From the NCBI GenBank assembly GCA_013399695.1, contig VXAU01001352.1, positions 1,046,799 through 1,110,798 of the forward strand: DNA of 64,000 nucleotides, read 5' to 3'. The notes beneath the pieces are model-generated. The model had not been told where the DNA came from. It saw nothing but the letters and a program-made list of their open reading frames with translations, and searched no databases. Source of the stretch: Formicarius rufipectus (Eukaryota > Chordata > Aves > Passeriformes > Formicariidae). The position numbers were made by a program, and so were the translations under genes. This document shows, one piece after another, positions 49,301-60,533 of the stretch. Every line of letters starts with the position of its first letter. Positions within the stretch are counted from its first letter, which is position 1.

Positions 49301-49385
49301 CCCATTTTGTCAGTTACTGTATAAACAAATAGTAAGAGACGACTCCAGTTCCTCACATTTTATAATTTAAATAGGCAAGACTAAC
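46332..49385. other. Intron sequence, nothing recognised
   Basis: The 112-codon plus-strand frame at 46399-46737 has no recognisable domain and begins next to the CR1 tail. Otherwise AT-rich unique DNA. Confidence 0.45.
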
Positions 49386-49389
49386 ACGA

Positions 49390-49530
49390 CTGTACAGGAA
49401 ATGCAAAGATATGGCAAGGGAACATGATTTGCCTGGGATCACACAGTTGATTGGTGATAGAGCAAGGAGCCAAATTCAGTTGTTTGAATTCCCAGCTCAA
49501 CAGTCTGTACTACAGTTGACCTTACTATTA
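49390..49530. mobile_element. MIR-like SINE fragment
   Basis: ATGATTTGCCTGGGATCACACAG followed by TGATAGAGCAAGGAGCC, AATTCCCAGCTCAACAGTC and CTGTACTACAG follows the order of the MIR tRNA-derived region ('CTTGCCCAAGGTCACACAG...GCAGAGC...GAACCCAGG...CTCT...CCACTAC'). This is the best of the MIR-like matches in the window. Confidence 0.6.
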
Positions 49531-49762
49531 AGTGATTATTAGTTTCTTCTGATGAGTTTCTTATATTTTCATGATTTTGCTTTGTATTTGGTGTTGCTTC
49601 TTTGCCAAAATTGCTCTACAGAGAATAAGCCCCGGGAGGAGTAGGAAGCTGGTTTCCCTACTTACATGAAAAAAACAAACCAAAGAAGTAATAGGTCTAT
49701 AATCAAGGTAGATTTAAAGGTTAGTATGTCACACCAAGCAGTTCTTCTTCCTGGAATGAAAT

Positions 49763-49801
49763 ACATATGTGTATATATATGTGTGTGTGTCTGTGTGTGT
49801 A
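49763..49801 (+). repeat. (TA)n/(TG)n dinucleotide tract
   Basis: ATACATATGTGTATATATATG followed by a TGTGTGTGTCTGTGTGTG run. Compound dinucleotide microsatellite. Confidence 0.85.
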
Positions 49802-51032
49802 TTTAAAAATTGTACCATCAAGGATTACTTTAAACAAAAAAAAACAGCTGGCTTTGAAATTAATGAATATAATCTGTATCAGGTACATATATAAAGCATG
49901 AAGTAATTCCTGGCATTCTTCTGTTGATATAGTACCTGAAATTTGGGGAGAAGACATTAGAATCCAAGAAAGCTGCACAAATTATTTTATTTTATGATTT
50001 TTTTTTCCCTGCAAGTGGATGAACAAGCATTACAAACATGCCCTACACCTGTAAAATCTAGTTATATGGCAGGTAACCAGGGAATATACTCTTGTTTCAA
50101 ACTGAAACCTGCACATTGAATCAGAGAACAGCTGGCTTAGAAATCAATCTGAGAATCAGAATAATCTATGAAAGGTATTTGTGTTAGTATTAAACATTTT
50201 TGCATGCTCTCAGTGCAGAAGACAGCCCCTGAGCTTTGCGGGTTAAGGAAGTGGCTGGTATGGCTTTCTGGGACTGGGATGCTTTTTAAAGAATGGAAGG
50301 CTCTGTTAAAATTCAGTTCTGAGAAAGCTGTGGGAGCCCTTGTGATTTACTGCTGAACAAAGCAAATGTGTATTTTAAAAGATGTTCTCAGTCAAATTCA
50401 TGTCAAGGTATTAGTGAGTTAGACTCAGGTCATTCCTGCAGCATGCCACTGCTTTTTGAGCAAGAGCTGCACACTCTTATGCCTGTCTATCTGATAAGCA
50501 GTAAAAAGGCAAATGAAGGAAAAAAGCTGTTCCTTCATAGTCAATCACAAATCCTTTTGGAAGACTAATGAAAACACAAACTTTGGGGAGGCATTCCTGG
50601 GTAGAAGGAATAAATTTCTTATACTGGAACTGCAATCTGATGATTAGACTTTGTCAAATTGTACTGTGTCCCAGAGCAATCTACCAGCATCGAGGCAGGG
50701 CAGGCATTCACTTGGTGCAGCATCTCTAATTCCAGTGTTAGTAAGTGAATCCCATGTTTTCCACAAAGAGTTGATGCAGCCACTTTCAATCCTTGCCTTT
50801 GGAGTGTGGACAATTGTCCCTTGGATTTTGCTTGAAGTTAGGCCTGTACAAAATAATTTATATTAACTCAGAAAAGGAAACTGTAAGAGAAAATTGTCTA
50901 AAATCAGATCAACCAAAAAGCTAAAATTAAATGGAAACAAAACCTGTTAGTATGGAACAGAAGTGCCCACACACAGACTTGCCCCAAAATTGTCTGAACT
51001 AAACCCATCTGTTATTTTGGTTCAAGCTTTTT
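49802..51032. other. Intron sequence, nothing recognised
   Basis: AT-rich, short frames only. Confidence 0.45.
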
Positions 51033-51125
51033 TTAGATTTTTTTTTTTAGTGTTTTTGTTATTGTTGTTATTGGTTGGTTGGCTGATTGGTTTTTTTTTT
51101 TGGTTCTTTTTGGGGTTTCTTTGTG
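51033..51125 (+). repeat. T/G-rich low-complexity tract
   Basis: T runs mixed with TTGTTG, TTGGTTGG and TTTGGG units. A plus-strand frame of Phe/Leu/Gly residues across it is repeat-driven. Confidence 0.75.
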
Positions 51126-54100
51126 TGTATATTTGTACGCAGAGAAGCTCTGGGACCTCTGGCAATTAAAACATAATTGTTCTGGTGGTGCAAATATTAA
51201 CAACCAGTGTAATGCCTTCTTAAATTAGCAGTGCAGTGAAAGCAGACACGGTGCTAATGCAAAAGAGGTCAGAGATAGCAAGACCAGAGGTAGCAAGTCC
51301 CTTCATATTTTATAAGGAGTTTTTGGAAACAGCACTTGCCAACCGTATGAGGTAAAAGAAAGGAGAGGAGCGGTCGAAGGGTTTGCAGTGAAAAAGCAGA
51401 TTGCAGAAAGCAGAAGAAATGCATTAAATGAAAATCCACAAATACAAATGGCAAAGGATCAAAGGTGAGGGGCTGTGTAGGAGGGAGGTGCTACTGATGC
51501 TCCCAGACATTCGGGGATGGAAAAATTCCATTAAAACTAAGCACCTGCTGCTTAAGATTCAGGCTTTAAAATTACTAACTGTGTCAGTAAAAGCATTTTG
51601 CTTTGCAGTTTAAAGGGCAACTAAAGGAAACAGCCAAAGCATTAGGAGGAGGAAAAAGAGAGAGTGGGGAAGTAGTTTAATGAAACTGATCTGTGCATAT
51701 TTAAAGTGGGGTATTTCTTAGGCATGGCTGGTTTCAATCTGATTTTAATTTTTTTGTTCCCCACCCTTTCCATCGTCTTCTTGAGCAAAAAGAGGCTTTA
51801 GTTTAGTGAGGGGATAGGCAACCATTCTTTGGATAACTTCCTAACCTTGTGCCTCATTCCTCTTCATGGGTGTGTCTGACTTAAATTTCGAGTTGTTAAT
51901 CCTCCTCTAGTCTTTGGTGGAGGAGAGGGGGAGGAGAGATGATTTCTGATTCTTTTGCCCATTGTGTGGTAGAACGCAAAACTGAAATCCTGCTGGTGGA
52001 GTGAGGGCTGGCAAAAGTCAGAAACCACAAGAAGTTCGATGGAGAAGCATCCTGTACTTCACTGGCATGCACACTCTCTCCTTGGCATGCCCACAGAACC
52101 AAAACCCCTGCTGAAGGCTGCTGGGTCTGCCATGGCTGTTCCTCCTGCCCCAGACTGCTTTGATATTTGCAAGGGGATGAGTTGAATATCACATGACAAG
52201 GATTGGCAGCACACAATGGAAAGCAAGAAAGCTATTCCCAGTCTTCCACATTGAGACGGAGTTGATCGAGTTGTCACTTACAAATCCATGGAAAAAGCTC
52301 AGCCTAATCTGCATGTGCCTTCTCTCTAGTCCCACTTCTAGTTTCCAATTTAAGCACTGTTTCCCTTTAAGGAATTTAAGATTAACCTGATGATTTCTTT
52401 AAAATAGGAAATAAAAAAAAAAAAAAAGATGTGGCTAAAAGGAATTATATTTCTAGAATTTTACTTCCCCCTGCTCACTGAGGGGATACTCTCTCTTCTT
52501 CTCTACTTTGAATACCAGATGTCTCTGCACAGTCAAATTGAAGCATCCTGAAAGAGAAAGATTTTCAGATGTCCTCAACTTTTACTGGAAACTGGGCCCC
52601 TTTAAAGGTGTCTCATCTATGACACTTAAAGAGTCATCCCAGATTGCACAGTGCTTTTCGAAACCCAGCCAGCACTTTTAGTAGCCTGTGCCTCAAGGAG
52701 TCTGGGCACCTTACCCAAAAAAGAGCTAAAAATGTAATTTGCAGTTCTTGAAGTAATCCAAAACAAAGTATCAAATCCCTTCCCATCTTCCTTTGCCAGG
52801 GAAAGTCCCTGCGCACTGAAACTGGCCCCATTCAGCTGCACAGGGGACAGCAGAAGTAAATGGAGGGTGGAGTGGGAGAGCTTTTGGAAGAATGATCAGG
52901 CTGTGCATAGTGCTCAGCCCCACTTAATCACAGATGCCTTGCTTGGAAATCGAGTTCTAAATATTTCCATGGTGCTCAAACACAGAGTTACATGGCTGTG
53001 GTCTGTGCTGAAGGATTTCAACCAAAAGAATTACCTTGGCTGTGCTGCAGCTGATGGCTTTTCCCACTATTTTAATACTCTGCAGACACTTGGTGTGGGT
53101 CAGCAACCAAGCAAGAAAGTATCAACCAGTTGCTGAATTTTCCAAATGTGAAGGTTTATGTGCCTGAGTATTGTGGGCACAGAGGAACAGCCTGAAGATG
53201 GATGGAATAAATGTGTATGGCAATAGCCACACAGCACATGATGGACACACGATTTGACATCTAACTAAGCATCTGATCTTTGCCTTTTTATAATAATATA
53301 TCCCTTCTGAGACTCAATCCTTTGGCTAAAACAAGGGATTGTTGAGGAAAAAATTAATCAATGTAAAGGTCTTAAGAAGTGATTTAAAGTAGTTCTGTTA
53401 CAGGTGGACTGGTGAAAGCTTCATTTCTCAGTTTCTTTCTCTTAACAGGCTAAGATAGATGTCATAAGACATCCATCATCTTATATAAATGAATAAGTAA
53501 TCTGTACTAAGACACAGATGGGTTCTGGTGAGGTTAGAGAACTTAAGCAGAGCAATTTGATAGACTGCTTCTGTCACAAACCATTTGCCACTGAATTCCC
53601 TTTCTATTCTGTCTACCAACTATTGCTGCCAAAGGTGCCTTTACAGTGGGGTTCAGTACCATCAGACAGGAATGCCATGTGGTCCTGCCTAACAATCACC
53701 TCTGGTTTGGAAAAGAGACTTAGAGCCATCACAAGTAATCATCAGCATAAATCCCCACTACAAGGTGTACTGCAAAGAACTGGTCTACCTTCAGAGGTAT
53801 AAAAAGGGGACACAGAAAAATGCTTTGTCTTCCGCACAATAATCTGTGCTCTGTTCTGATGGCCAGGGTTCCAGAAGGGTGCAGTAATAACTGGACAAAG
53901 AGCTTAAGGGCAGGCCACAGAGAAGTGTTCCCTAGGAGCTGGAAGACCAGGCTTGTGAACCTTGTCAGAATGTCTGGGAGCAATATATGCATTTTCAAAA
54001 GTTTCGTAGGAGAACTTTTTGAATATTCTTTCAAACTTGTGCTAATGGAAAACCCAAGTGTTTTTAATTTTTAGTTATTTTCACCAGTTGTTTCGAAAAA

Positions 54101-54870
54101 GCTTAAAGCCTGCTACCCTGAAAAAGTGCCACTTGTGTGAGCAAAGGAAATTATACCCAGCCTTAGGATCAGGCTGTGTCTGTTCTCCAGTGTGCATTGT
54201 CTTGCACCCTTGAATTATCAACCTCGTGTATCTGGGCTTCAGCTGGTTGCCTGAAGAGTAGGGAAGAGCTCATCTGCAAGGCACAGCTCATCTGCTCCCA
54301 CTCTGATGATACACAGCTGGCTAAGAGGATTACTTTTTGGGTCTCTGAAGAGCCAAAGAATCTAACTTATAGCTGGAGACAGGACACAGGAAAGGACAAA
54401 TTGGTGTACTGAGGAGATACTTTCTGGGTTGGCTGGCGTGTCTTATTCCAACATGCAGGCTCATACTAACCACAAGGCATGGGACTTGGAAATAGTTTTC
54501 ACTGGGCTCAGTAGGAGGGCCCCGAGGAGCTGCTTCCCTTCCTGTTCAGCTGGGGGCATGATTCACCTTCCAGGATCCTGGGAGGGTGTTGCAACTATGC
54601 AGTTCTCTGTCCTTACGAGAGGCTCAGTTCAGGTACTGGTTTGGTTTTTCTTCTTCCATACTAGGAGCACACTTCTCGCTAATTGCTCGCCATAGGATAC
54701 AGTAGTTAAGGCCTTTGGGTTTATAGTGAAGATATCTACATGAGACAATATGTGGCTTGTCCTCCTAAGTATCAGAGGAGATGTAGGTGTAGGCATCTTA
54801 ATTCCAATCCTGCTGTGTGGAAACAGTTTTCCTTATGGGCATTTCAGAAATTCATATAGTTTATACTCCG
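51126..54870. other. Intron sequence, nothing recognised
   Basis: Unique-looking DNA with frames up to about 106 codons, none similar to a known protein and none flanked by matching splice signals. Confidence 0.45.
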
Positions 54871-54874
54871 AATT

Positions 54875-55005
54875 GAACCATTATGATCATATAGTCTGAC
54901 CTCCTGTGTAGCACAAGCCTTTCAGCCTCACTCTGTAATTTCTGCATTAGGTACACAACCTGTGGTTAACCCTCATGCTGCGGTGCCATTATGGATTGAG
55001 CTTTG
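54875..55005 (-). mobile_element. Ancient CR1 LINE 3' end, antisense
   Basis: GAACCATTATGATCATATAGTC, TGACCTCCTGTGTAGCACAAG and the TTTCAGCCTC...CTGTAATTTCTGCAT part correspond, reversed, to the 3' terminus 'GAGGTCAGACTAGATGATC...TGGTTC' of amniote-age CR1 elements. Only about 130 bp survive. Confidence 0.7.
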
Positions 55006-57120
55006 TATTGATTAGATTATGACTTGAGACAAATCATGATTTTAGCTTGGATTTTCAGTACTTTAAGCTTGCTCCTGCAGGATTTTCCTTTTGGAGTTTT
55101 GCAGGGATTCTTCCAGTTACTCTTCTTGGTCATATAGTTCTTCAGGTCCTTCCCACAAGAGCAATTTATTTTAAACAAATGGTCTTTAACTTCCTTGTCT
55201 TTGTCTTGCACAGCCTGAATACACCTTCCACAGTATTGTAGAAAGGACACCTAGGGGAAGTTGTTCCATGGACACTGGAACCAAATATTGTTATCCTTCA
55301 GACTCACATCCTTGATAAACTCTGTGTGTAATCCTCATGATGACCCCAATATCCTGATGTCCTCTATGCCTTGTCTGCCCAGTGGAGCACAGAATGTGCT
55401 GGATGCATCTTACAGCGCTGTGTCTGTACTAACTGGTGAGCCGTTTGCAGCCCAACAGAACATACAACAACTGCATTCTTTGTGCTTCTTTTTGTTTTTA
55501 ATGTCATCAGGACAGGAATTTGGGCACCTGTCCTTCACTAGTTGCTATTTTTTCGCAACCCTGGTAAGAACTTAATTTTCCTCGGGATTTTTACACTTCT
55601 GTCAAGATTGACAGTTTCAGAAGTTCCTGTGTGTGGTGGGGACAAGGCAGACAAACAGATGATTAGAAAGACAGCACAGACACATAAACTTGTTTCCTTA
55701 GGAAATGGAGCTACAGATTATTACCCCGGGAATTTATGGTTCTTTAAAATTGATACCTCTGGGTATTCTTGCTAGTCATCTTCCTTCCTGTATGTTTTTG
55801 AATCTTCTCTGAAGGTCTTTGGGAGTTTTGGGGAGGAGTGGGACCACGAGGGTCTGTACAAGAAGTTAGGCCACATTTCCAGCACTGCGAGGTGATACAC
55901 GTGGGAAGCAGGAGCCACCACCGTGCTGCAGCTTTTTCAATGCTTTTTTGGTACCAAGAGTCCTCTCACAAAACTGTGTTTCTCGAACAGAGCAATTATG
56001 TGGGATTACTCTCAAATATGCAGCCAGAGTGACTGCGGTCGTGCAATATTAATTAGGTACAGTTCGTGTGGTGACACTTTGAAAATGTAAAGTTATAGAA
56101 ACGTTGAGTGGTGTTGACACTGATTATATCCAGGATGTTGGCTGAAGGGAAATAAATAAAATGGTTTTTAATGCATTTCTTTATATGAAGCTTCAGGTAC
56201 AAAAGTACTTTGATAAATGTACCTGGAAAAAGGTTTTCAGAATTAGGTAGGGAATGCTTTGAATGCCTAAGTGCTGGTTGAAAAATGGCCTCAGTTTTGA
56301 ACGCCCATCTACGACCATCACAAATAATCTATGTTTACACTCTGCCTGTGAATTCATTCTGCTCACAATGCCTCAGTTTTTCCATGCTTGACTTTTGTAA
56401 AGTAGGACGGTCCTCAGAGTTGTCCCATGGAAGTCAGTATTGTCCAAATGAGAAAAGGTATCAGATGGCTTGTAAATGTTTCTATTATTAATACTATTCA
56501 CTGCCCTACTGATTTTACTCTTTACTCATTTATTTGTGTTTGTGTTTGTATGGCACAAGGTTTACTTATTTATTACCATTTGAAAAAGTTTGTCCATCCT
56601 CTCCACTCTCAGTAACTGATTCCTACTGATCCTGCCAAAGTTTTCCACCCTCTCAGCTGTGCTGGATGCCAAGTGAACACTTTGTGTGGCTGTGCTCTGA
56701 GTGGGGGAGGAACTAGAAAAAGCAATGAGGGAAGGAGGAGCAAGACTTTGAATGTTATCTCCTTAATTGCTTTTTTTCCCAATCTATTGTGAGGTGTTCT
56801 TAAAAGATAAATCACCCACTCTGCTGTAATGTAAAAAGAAAGTATTTTTCACAGCAATTAAACAGATTCCTGAAAAGTTCCCCAAGCTCCCAAACTTTCA
56901 GATCTATGGTAAGAAACAGAAAAATGAGGGAATTTCCCAGAAAATATGGAGTGGATCATTAATTTTGGAGATTACCTTGAAGCCTGGATACATTGCTTGT
57001 ATTAGAAGGACTGTGCAATAAGCTTTTTTGTCTGTGTGTCCTTTTCTACTTTGTGTTCCCTCAAGGGGAGGTAGCCTGGTGTAAAGGCAGTGTAGCCAAG
57101 ATGAGCTGCACTGTGTGCTC
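55006..57120. other. Intron sequence, nothing recognised
   Basis: AT-rich sequence with short frames only. No repeat tail or exon could be supported. Confidence 0.45.
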
Positions 57121-57121
57121 A

Positions 57122-57612
57122 GGTGCAGCATCTTCTGGGCCCCTCAGTTCAGGAAGGACATTGAGGGGCTGGAGCAGGTCCAGAGAAGGGCAACGAGGCT
57201 GGTGAAGGGTCTGGAGCACAAGAGCCATGGGGAGAGGCTGAGGGAGCTGGGGGTGTTCAGGCTGGAGAAAAGGAGGCTCAAGGGGGGACCTCCTCACTCT
57301 CCACAAGCCCCTGACAGGAGGGTGTGCCCAGGTGGGGTCACTCTCTTCTCCCAGACAACCAGCAGTGGGACAAAAGAGTAGGGGCTTGAGCTGTGCTAGA
57401 GGATGTTTAGGTTGGAAATTCTTTCCAGAGAGAGTGATCAGGCATTGGAATGGGCTGCCCAGAGAGGGGGTGGATTCACCACCCCTGGAGGTGCTTGAGG
57501 TGAGACTGGATGTGGCATCAGAGCCATGGGCTGGGAATCACAGTGGGGTTGGATCAAGGGTTGGACTTGATGATCTTGGAGGTCTCTTCCAACCCAGCTG
57601 ATTCTATGATCT
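57122..57612 (+). mobile_element. CR1 LINE, 5'-truncated 3' end, sense
   Basis: Starts in the same 'TCTGGGCCCCTCAGTTCAGG' landmark as the 12.97 kb copy. It encodes the ORF2 C-terminus in a partly open plus frame (with LEQVQRRATRLVKGLEHKS) and ends GGACTTGATGATCTTGGAGG and GATTCTATGATCTT. Part of the coding region after 'GTTTAGGTTGGA' is missing about 20 bp relative to the neighbours. Confidence 0.95.
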
Positions 57613-58006
57613 TCTTAGCCATGAGTTGACAGAAATGATGTCTGGGACCACTGGGAAGAAACCAACACTCGAAGTTTCCCTGTTCTGCTCCTGGTGACAT
57701 ATCCCTGCACACATCAGTTCCAACTCACACATGTCATTCACAGAAGCCATGCAAGTCCCTCTTGTTGATTTATTTGTTTGCCTTTTCGATGCCTCAAAAG
57801 TCACTGCTTCTTTGCTGTTAATCCTCCTTTAGGCCAGTTTCACAAGCAGCTGACTGCATGCTCCAGACACTTGACCTGTCATGTATATGGGATGTGTGCA
57901 AACCCCTTGGCTCTAGGCCATTGCTCTTGGCTGTTGATGGGGTTCCACTGGAGTTGCAAAACATTATGTAGCAACACCGTGTTGTTGGAAAAGGCACACG
58001 TGGTTG
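57613..58006. other. Intron sequence between two elements
   Basis: About 390 bp without recognised features. Confidence 0.45.
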
Positions 58007-58011
58007 GTTTG
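58007..58011 (+). repeat. Left target-site duplication (GTTTG)
   Basis: Matches 59464-59468 exactly and fixes the left edge of the solo LTR. Confidence 0.75.
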
Positions 58012-58247
58012 AGTGGTGGGTTGACCCCGGCTGGATGCCAGGTGCCCCCCCAAAGCTTCTCTGGCACTCACCTCCTCAGCTGGTGAGGAGGAGTGGTGGA
58101 GGGAATGACAGGGAAAAATCACTGTCGTGGGCAAAACAAACTCAACTTGGGGAATATTTGCTTTAATTCATTACCAATCAGGTCAGTGTAATATAATGAG
58201 AAATAAAATTGTGTCTTAAAAATACCTTGTCCTCAACCCATCCCTTC

Positions 58248-58325
58248 TTAACTTTACTCCTTAAAAGGAGTAGGAGCCTTAACTTTACTCCTAATTTTCC
58301 CGGTGTTAACTTTACTCCTAATTTT
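58248..58325 (+). repeat. TTAACTTTACTCC repeated three times inside the LTR
   Basis: Copies at 58248-58260, 58278-58290 and 58306-58318, spaced 30 and 28 bp. The second and third are followed by TAATTTTC. The first is followed by TTAAAAGGAGT, which pairs with its own ACTCC. It looks like local tandem growth in this LTR copy. Confidence 0.8.
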
Positions 58326-58792
58326 CTGCCTCCTTCCCCACAGTAGTGCAGGGGGATGGGGACGGTGCATCACAAATTTCTGCTGCGCCTTCTTCCTTGC
58401 AGGGACAATTCTTCACATTCTCCCTTTTCCCAGTGTGGGCTTCCTCTCATGGGATACAGTCCTCCACAAGCTTCTCCAACATGACTCCTTCCCACAGACT
58501 GTAGTTTTCCAAGAACTACTATCTCAGTGTGGACCCCCACACGGTCACAGGTCCTGCCAGGTTCTGCTCCAGCGTGGGCTCCTCTCTTCAGGGTTCCTGC
58601 CGAGACCCTGCTCCAGCATAGATTTCCAGTGGAGTCACAGCTTTCTTCAGGCATCCAGCAGCTGTGGCTTGGGGTCCTCCAAAGGCTGCAGGTGGATTTC
58701 AGCTCCACCACGGACCTCCATGGACTGCAGGGGCACAGCTACCTGGCCATGGGCTGCACCACAGGCTGGGCTCCAGCACTTGGAGTACCTCC

Positions 58793-59191
58793 AGGAGGAG
58801 AGGCTGAGGCAGCTGGGGTTGTGCAGCTTGGAGAAGAGAAGGCTCAAGGAAGGAAGACCTTAATTGCAGTGTACAACCTCCTGAAAGGGGGGTGTCGCCA
58901 GATGGGGTTTGGTCTCTTCTTCCAGGGGGCCAGCAATAGGACAAGAGGGCACGGGCTTGAGCTCTGCCAGGGGAGGTTTAGGTTGGATATCAGGAAGAAA
59001 TTCTTTCCAGAGACAGTAATCAGGCACTGGAATGGGCTGCCCAGAGAGGGTGTGGATTCACCATCCCTGGAGGTGTTTAATGTGGGACTGGATGTGGCAT
59101 CAGTGCCATGGTCTAGTAAGCACGATGGTTGGATCCAAGGTTGGACTTGATGATCTCAGAGGTCTTTTCCAACCTGGTTGGTTTTATGATT
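58793..59191 (+). mobile_element. CR1 LINE (399 bp) nested inside the antisense LTR
   Basis: Begins AGGAGGAGAGGCTGAGGCAGC. It runs through AGCAATAGGACAAGAGGGC and GGACTTGATGATCTCAGAGG, and ends GGTTTTATGATT. LTR sequence resumes immediately after it (CCTTCCTTCTCCACAGACTG). CCTCC occurs at both edges (58788-58792, 59192-59196), possibly a short target duplication. A plus-strand frame over the ORF2 C-terminus stays open through much of the copy, so it is relatively young, but it holds only a small part of the protein. Confidence 0.92.
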
Positions 59192-59463
59192 CCTCCCCTT
59201 CCTTCTCCACAGACTGTTGCATCTGCAGAGCTGTTTCTCTCACTTATTATCACTTCTATATTCTGGCTGCTGTTCTGCAGATTTTTTTCTCCCCCTCTTA
59301 AATAATTTGTCCCAGAGACACTACCACTCTCCCTGCTGGGGTCCACCTTGCAGCGGGCTGGCATTGGCTTCGTCGGACATGGGGAGGGTTTCTGGCAGCT
59401 TCTCACAGCAGCTGCCCCTGTAGCTCCCCCACTACCAAAACCTTCCAATGCAACTGCAGTGCA

Positions 59464-59468
59464 GTTTG
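59464..59468 (+). repeat. Right target-site duplication (GTTTG)
   Basis: Matches 58007-58011, directly after the terminal GTGCA. Confidence 0.75.
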
Positions 59469-60420
59469 TTTTCCTGTGATCCCTACATCTATGTAAAACG
59501 CACTGTGAGCTAAGGCAGAAATAACTAACAAGTGGTGTTGGGCTGCTCTTTTTGTAGATGATATGTTTCAAGCGGAGTGTAGACACATCCATTAGCTCCA
59601 ATTTTCCCCTTCTTTCACTTGTCCCACTTGAATAATAACAAATGATCGTGAGTTTTCCCCTGAGCTTGGCTGTCCCCAGGCCTGATTCCATCTACATAGT
59701 TTGAGAGTTAGATTGCTTCAATATGCTGTAACCTGTGCTGTAGAAAAAGTGTTATCCAGTGACTGCTGCATAATGCTGCAGGACTGCTATTTGTCAGGAC
59801 AAAGCAAAGATTATTACCTTTATCCACTTTTATACACTATGCTTTGCACCTTTAATATCACTCAAATACAACTTTAATTTCTGCTACTTGTGGAGTAAAA
59901 CTGACTTTGCTTCTGCAGCCCCAAATGTCAGCAATGCTCATAGATGTGTTCCAAAAGCTGCTCCATGTTTCACCTGTGTAGAGTGAATGTTCAAAGGCAT
60001 TTACTGCAGGGCCCTTCTTCTGAGCCTGTTCCAGTGGCTTTATCTCACTTTTGTCATTTGCTTTAATGAGTTTAGTGTGTCTTAAACTAATAGCTCAGTT
60101 TAATGCCTAGCAGTACCATGGTAGATAGACCCCAAAGAAATAGAATTTATTATGATGATATTCAGTTCAAGTACTGAAGATACTGTCATTGAGGTTGCAA
60201 CTTATATAAATTTTGATTTATTGTTGCACTATGAACTCCTGTAGGTTATGTGGTGTGCTCAGCATGTATTTTAGCAATGTGTCAAAGACAAAATTGTGAC
60301 AATAATAATAAAAGGTTAGCCTAGAATTTAAATGTGGTGAAAGAGCTCTTTGTTTTACTGGCAATGACAATCATTGGAAAAAGAGAAAACAGGCTCCTTT
60401 TAATGGAACAGGACAAAGGT
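59469..60420. other. Intron sequence, nothing recognised
   Basis: AT-rich with a short (AAT) run near 60300. No gene or repeat tail seen. Confidence 0.45.
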
Positions 60421-60439
60421 AAATCACAGCTACCACTCA

Positions 60440-60533
60440 TTCTCTCTTTTTTCTTTTTCAGGTGACCGTATGTGTCCCTTTAATTTCATGCCCGAATTGA
60501 GTAGAGTGTCCTGCTCACAGCCAGGAGGCACAG
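60440..60533 (+). other. Candidate cryptic or alternative exon (60462-60533) with a strong acceptor
   Basis: A long pyrimidine tract (TTCTCTCTTTTTTCTTTTTCAG) ends with AG at 60460-60461. The following 72 nt end at CAG/GTGACT (donor GT at 60534-60535). Entered in the phase left by the SUGCT exon, the first codon would be GGT (Gly) and the frame stays open for 38 further codons to a TAG at 60578-60580. The peptide (GDRMCPFNFMPELS...) does not resemble the usual SUGCT C-terminus. It could be an unused pseudo-exon, a lineage-specific alternative end, or chance. Confidence 0.2.

Larger units (their letters stand above)
58012..59463 (-). mobile_element. Antisense solo LTR of an avian endogenous retrovirus, interrupted by a CR1
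   Basis: The plus strand opens GTGGTGGGTTGACCCCGGC and closes ACTACCAAAACCTTCC...GTGCA. In reverse this is the well-known bird LTR that starts in TG...GGTTTTGGTAG and ends GGGTCAACCCACCAC-like. The flanks GTTTG at 58007-58011 and 59464-59468 are identical, giving a 5-bp target duplication. The base at 58012 is A where a terminal T is expected. Inside are 'CTCCAGCGTGGG' and 'CCACACGGTCACAGGTCC' blocks. Without the CR1, the LTR is about 1.05 kb. The poly(A) signal on its strand reads AATGAA near 58165, probably inactive. No internal retroviral sequence remains. Confidence 0.88.

Noticed and set aside
58303..59150. Plus-strand frames of 186 and 207 codons around 58.3-59.15 kb
   Set aside because: They run through an antisense LTR and into the nested CR1. 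The apparent fusion is an accident of insertion.
59113..59691. 192-codon minus-strand frame
   Set aside because: It crosses the CR1 tail, the LTR end and flanking intron. There is no recognisable domain and it starts in a repeat.
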